DNA from: CAKZLS01 sp963786305
GTDB lineage: Bacteria > Pseudomonadota > Alphaproteobacteria > Rhodospirillales > Defluviicoccaceae
Assembly: GCA_963786305.1 (NCBI GenBank)
Contig: CAWAYL010000021.1
Location: 62,001 to 126,000, forward strand
DNA: 64,000 nucleotides
Direction of reading: 5' to 3'
The translations under genes were made by a program, and so were the position numbers. The notes beneath the pieces are model-generated. The model did no database searches. It saw nothing but the letters and a program-made list of their open reading frames with translations, and had not been told where the DNA came from. This document shows positions 63,866-64,000 of this stretch, one piece after another (positions within the stretch are counted from its first letter, which is position 1; each line of letters starts with the position of its first letter).

Positions 63866-64000
63866 TTAGTAATAATAGCCCCTCTCGTACGTGTTGGATT
63901 TGTTGAGAACCGTGCCGAGCACGTTGCAGCCGCTCAGGAGTTCCAAACTCTTGCTTATATCGTCTTTGTTCGTCACATTTTCTTCGACGACGAGCAGACA
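63866..64000 (-). CDS. Tyrosine autokinase (CpsD/CapB/XrtA-type), C-terminal end only
   Basis: The last 44 codons read CLLVVEENVTNKDDISKSLE followed by LLSGCNVLGTVLNKSNTYER and GYYY, then a stop at 63866-63868. The VLGTVLN motif and terminal Tyr cluster are those of bacterial tyrosine kinases that control exopolysaccharide chain length. The rest lies beyond the right edge. Confidence 0.7.
   Translation of the reverse strand, partial: CLLVVEENVTNKDDISKSLELLSGCNVLGTVLNKSNTYERGYYY

Noticed and set aside
1..64000. CRISPR array, prophage or classical defence island
   Set aside because: No regularly spaced repeats, cas genes, phage structural genes or restriction systems were seen; short tandem repeats present are coding or MITE-like.

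Overview
The window is high-GC DNA from an alphaproteobacterium, most likely from the Rhodospirillales or a nearby group. The evidence is a popZ-type polar organiser gene beside valS, a DUF2125 protein, an NDUFA9-like NAD-binding protein, DUF1289 and DUF2934 proteins, bacteriochlorophyll-type bchI/bchD remnants and a tyrosine-autokinase/ExeA-like ATPase/WecC polysaccharide edge. All calls come from reading the sequence and its translations; no database search was run.

Layout. 1-3.1 kb: transposase remnants (IS1595 type, IS1634 type) around a dead hicB-like antitoxin gene. 3.7-6.8 kb: a large MalT-like ATPase regulator with a C-terminal SARP-type DNA-binding and BTAD region. 7-11 kb: two CBS-domain genes, an ADP-ribosylglycohydrolase and an NDUFA9-like protein. 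11.4-13.8 kb: two paralogous secreted Sel1-type proteins separated by a palindromic mobile repeat. 14-22.9 kb: TerC, a tandem universal stress protein, an unrecognised two-gene unit (15.8-18.8 kb), ChaC, an EamA transporter, DUF2125, tRNA-Thr and a secreted trypsin-like protease. 22.9-25.8 kb: a small secreted nuclease, a FkbM methyltransferase fused to a second methyltransferase, and a 152-bp palindromic MITE-like element. 25.8-40.3 kb is the accessory, decaying block: a shattered sorbosone-dehydrogenase-like gene, bchI, a bchD cut off by an IS256-type element, an IS5 stub, a ~6.6-kb secreted VCBS/cadherin/DUF4082 gene with internal duplications, an IS1595-type transposase and a DUF3422 gene cut off beside it. 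40.4-64 kb is mostly chromosomal core: guaA, a low-GC acyltransferase island, a lipoprotein, nuclease plus radC, valS/popZ/tolC/pcm, tRNA-Cys and tRNA-Asn, a NUDIX gene, a GAF-GAF-PAS-cyclase, an acyl-CoA synthetase/GNAT fusion, wecC, an XrtA-type ATPase and the end of a tyrosine autokinase.

A caution runs through the window. Single-base indels interrupt genes that should be essential (guaA, valS) as well as the cyclase, the FkbM gene, bchI and the giant secreted gene. In the essential genes these are probably base-calling errors. In the sorbosone dehydrogenase, bchD, DUF3422 and hicB remnants, several lesions plus deletions or nearby IS elements point to real decay.

The least explained items are the two-gene unit at 15.8-18.8 kb, two families of palindromic intergenic repeats (one supplies the 5' end of a Sel1-type gene), the giant secreted protein built round a DMFase-like domain, and the broken photosynthesis genes.
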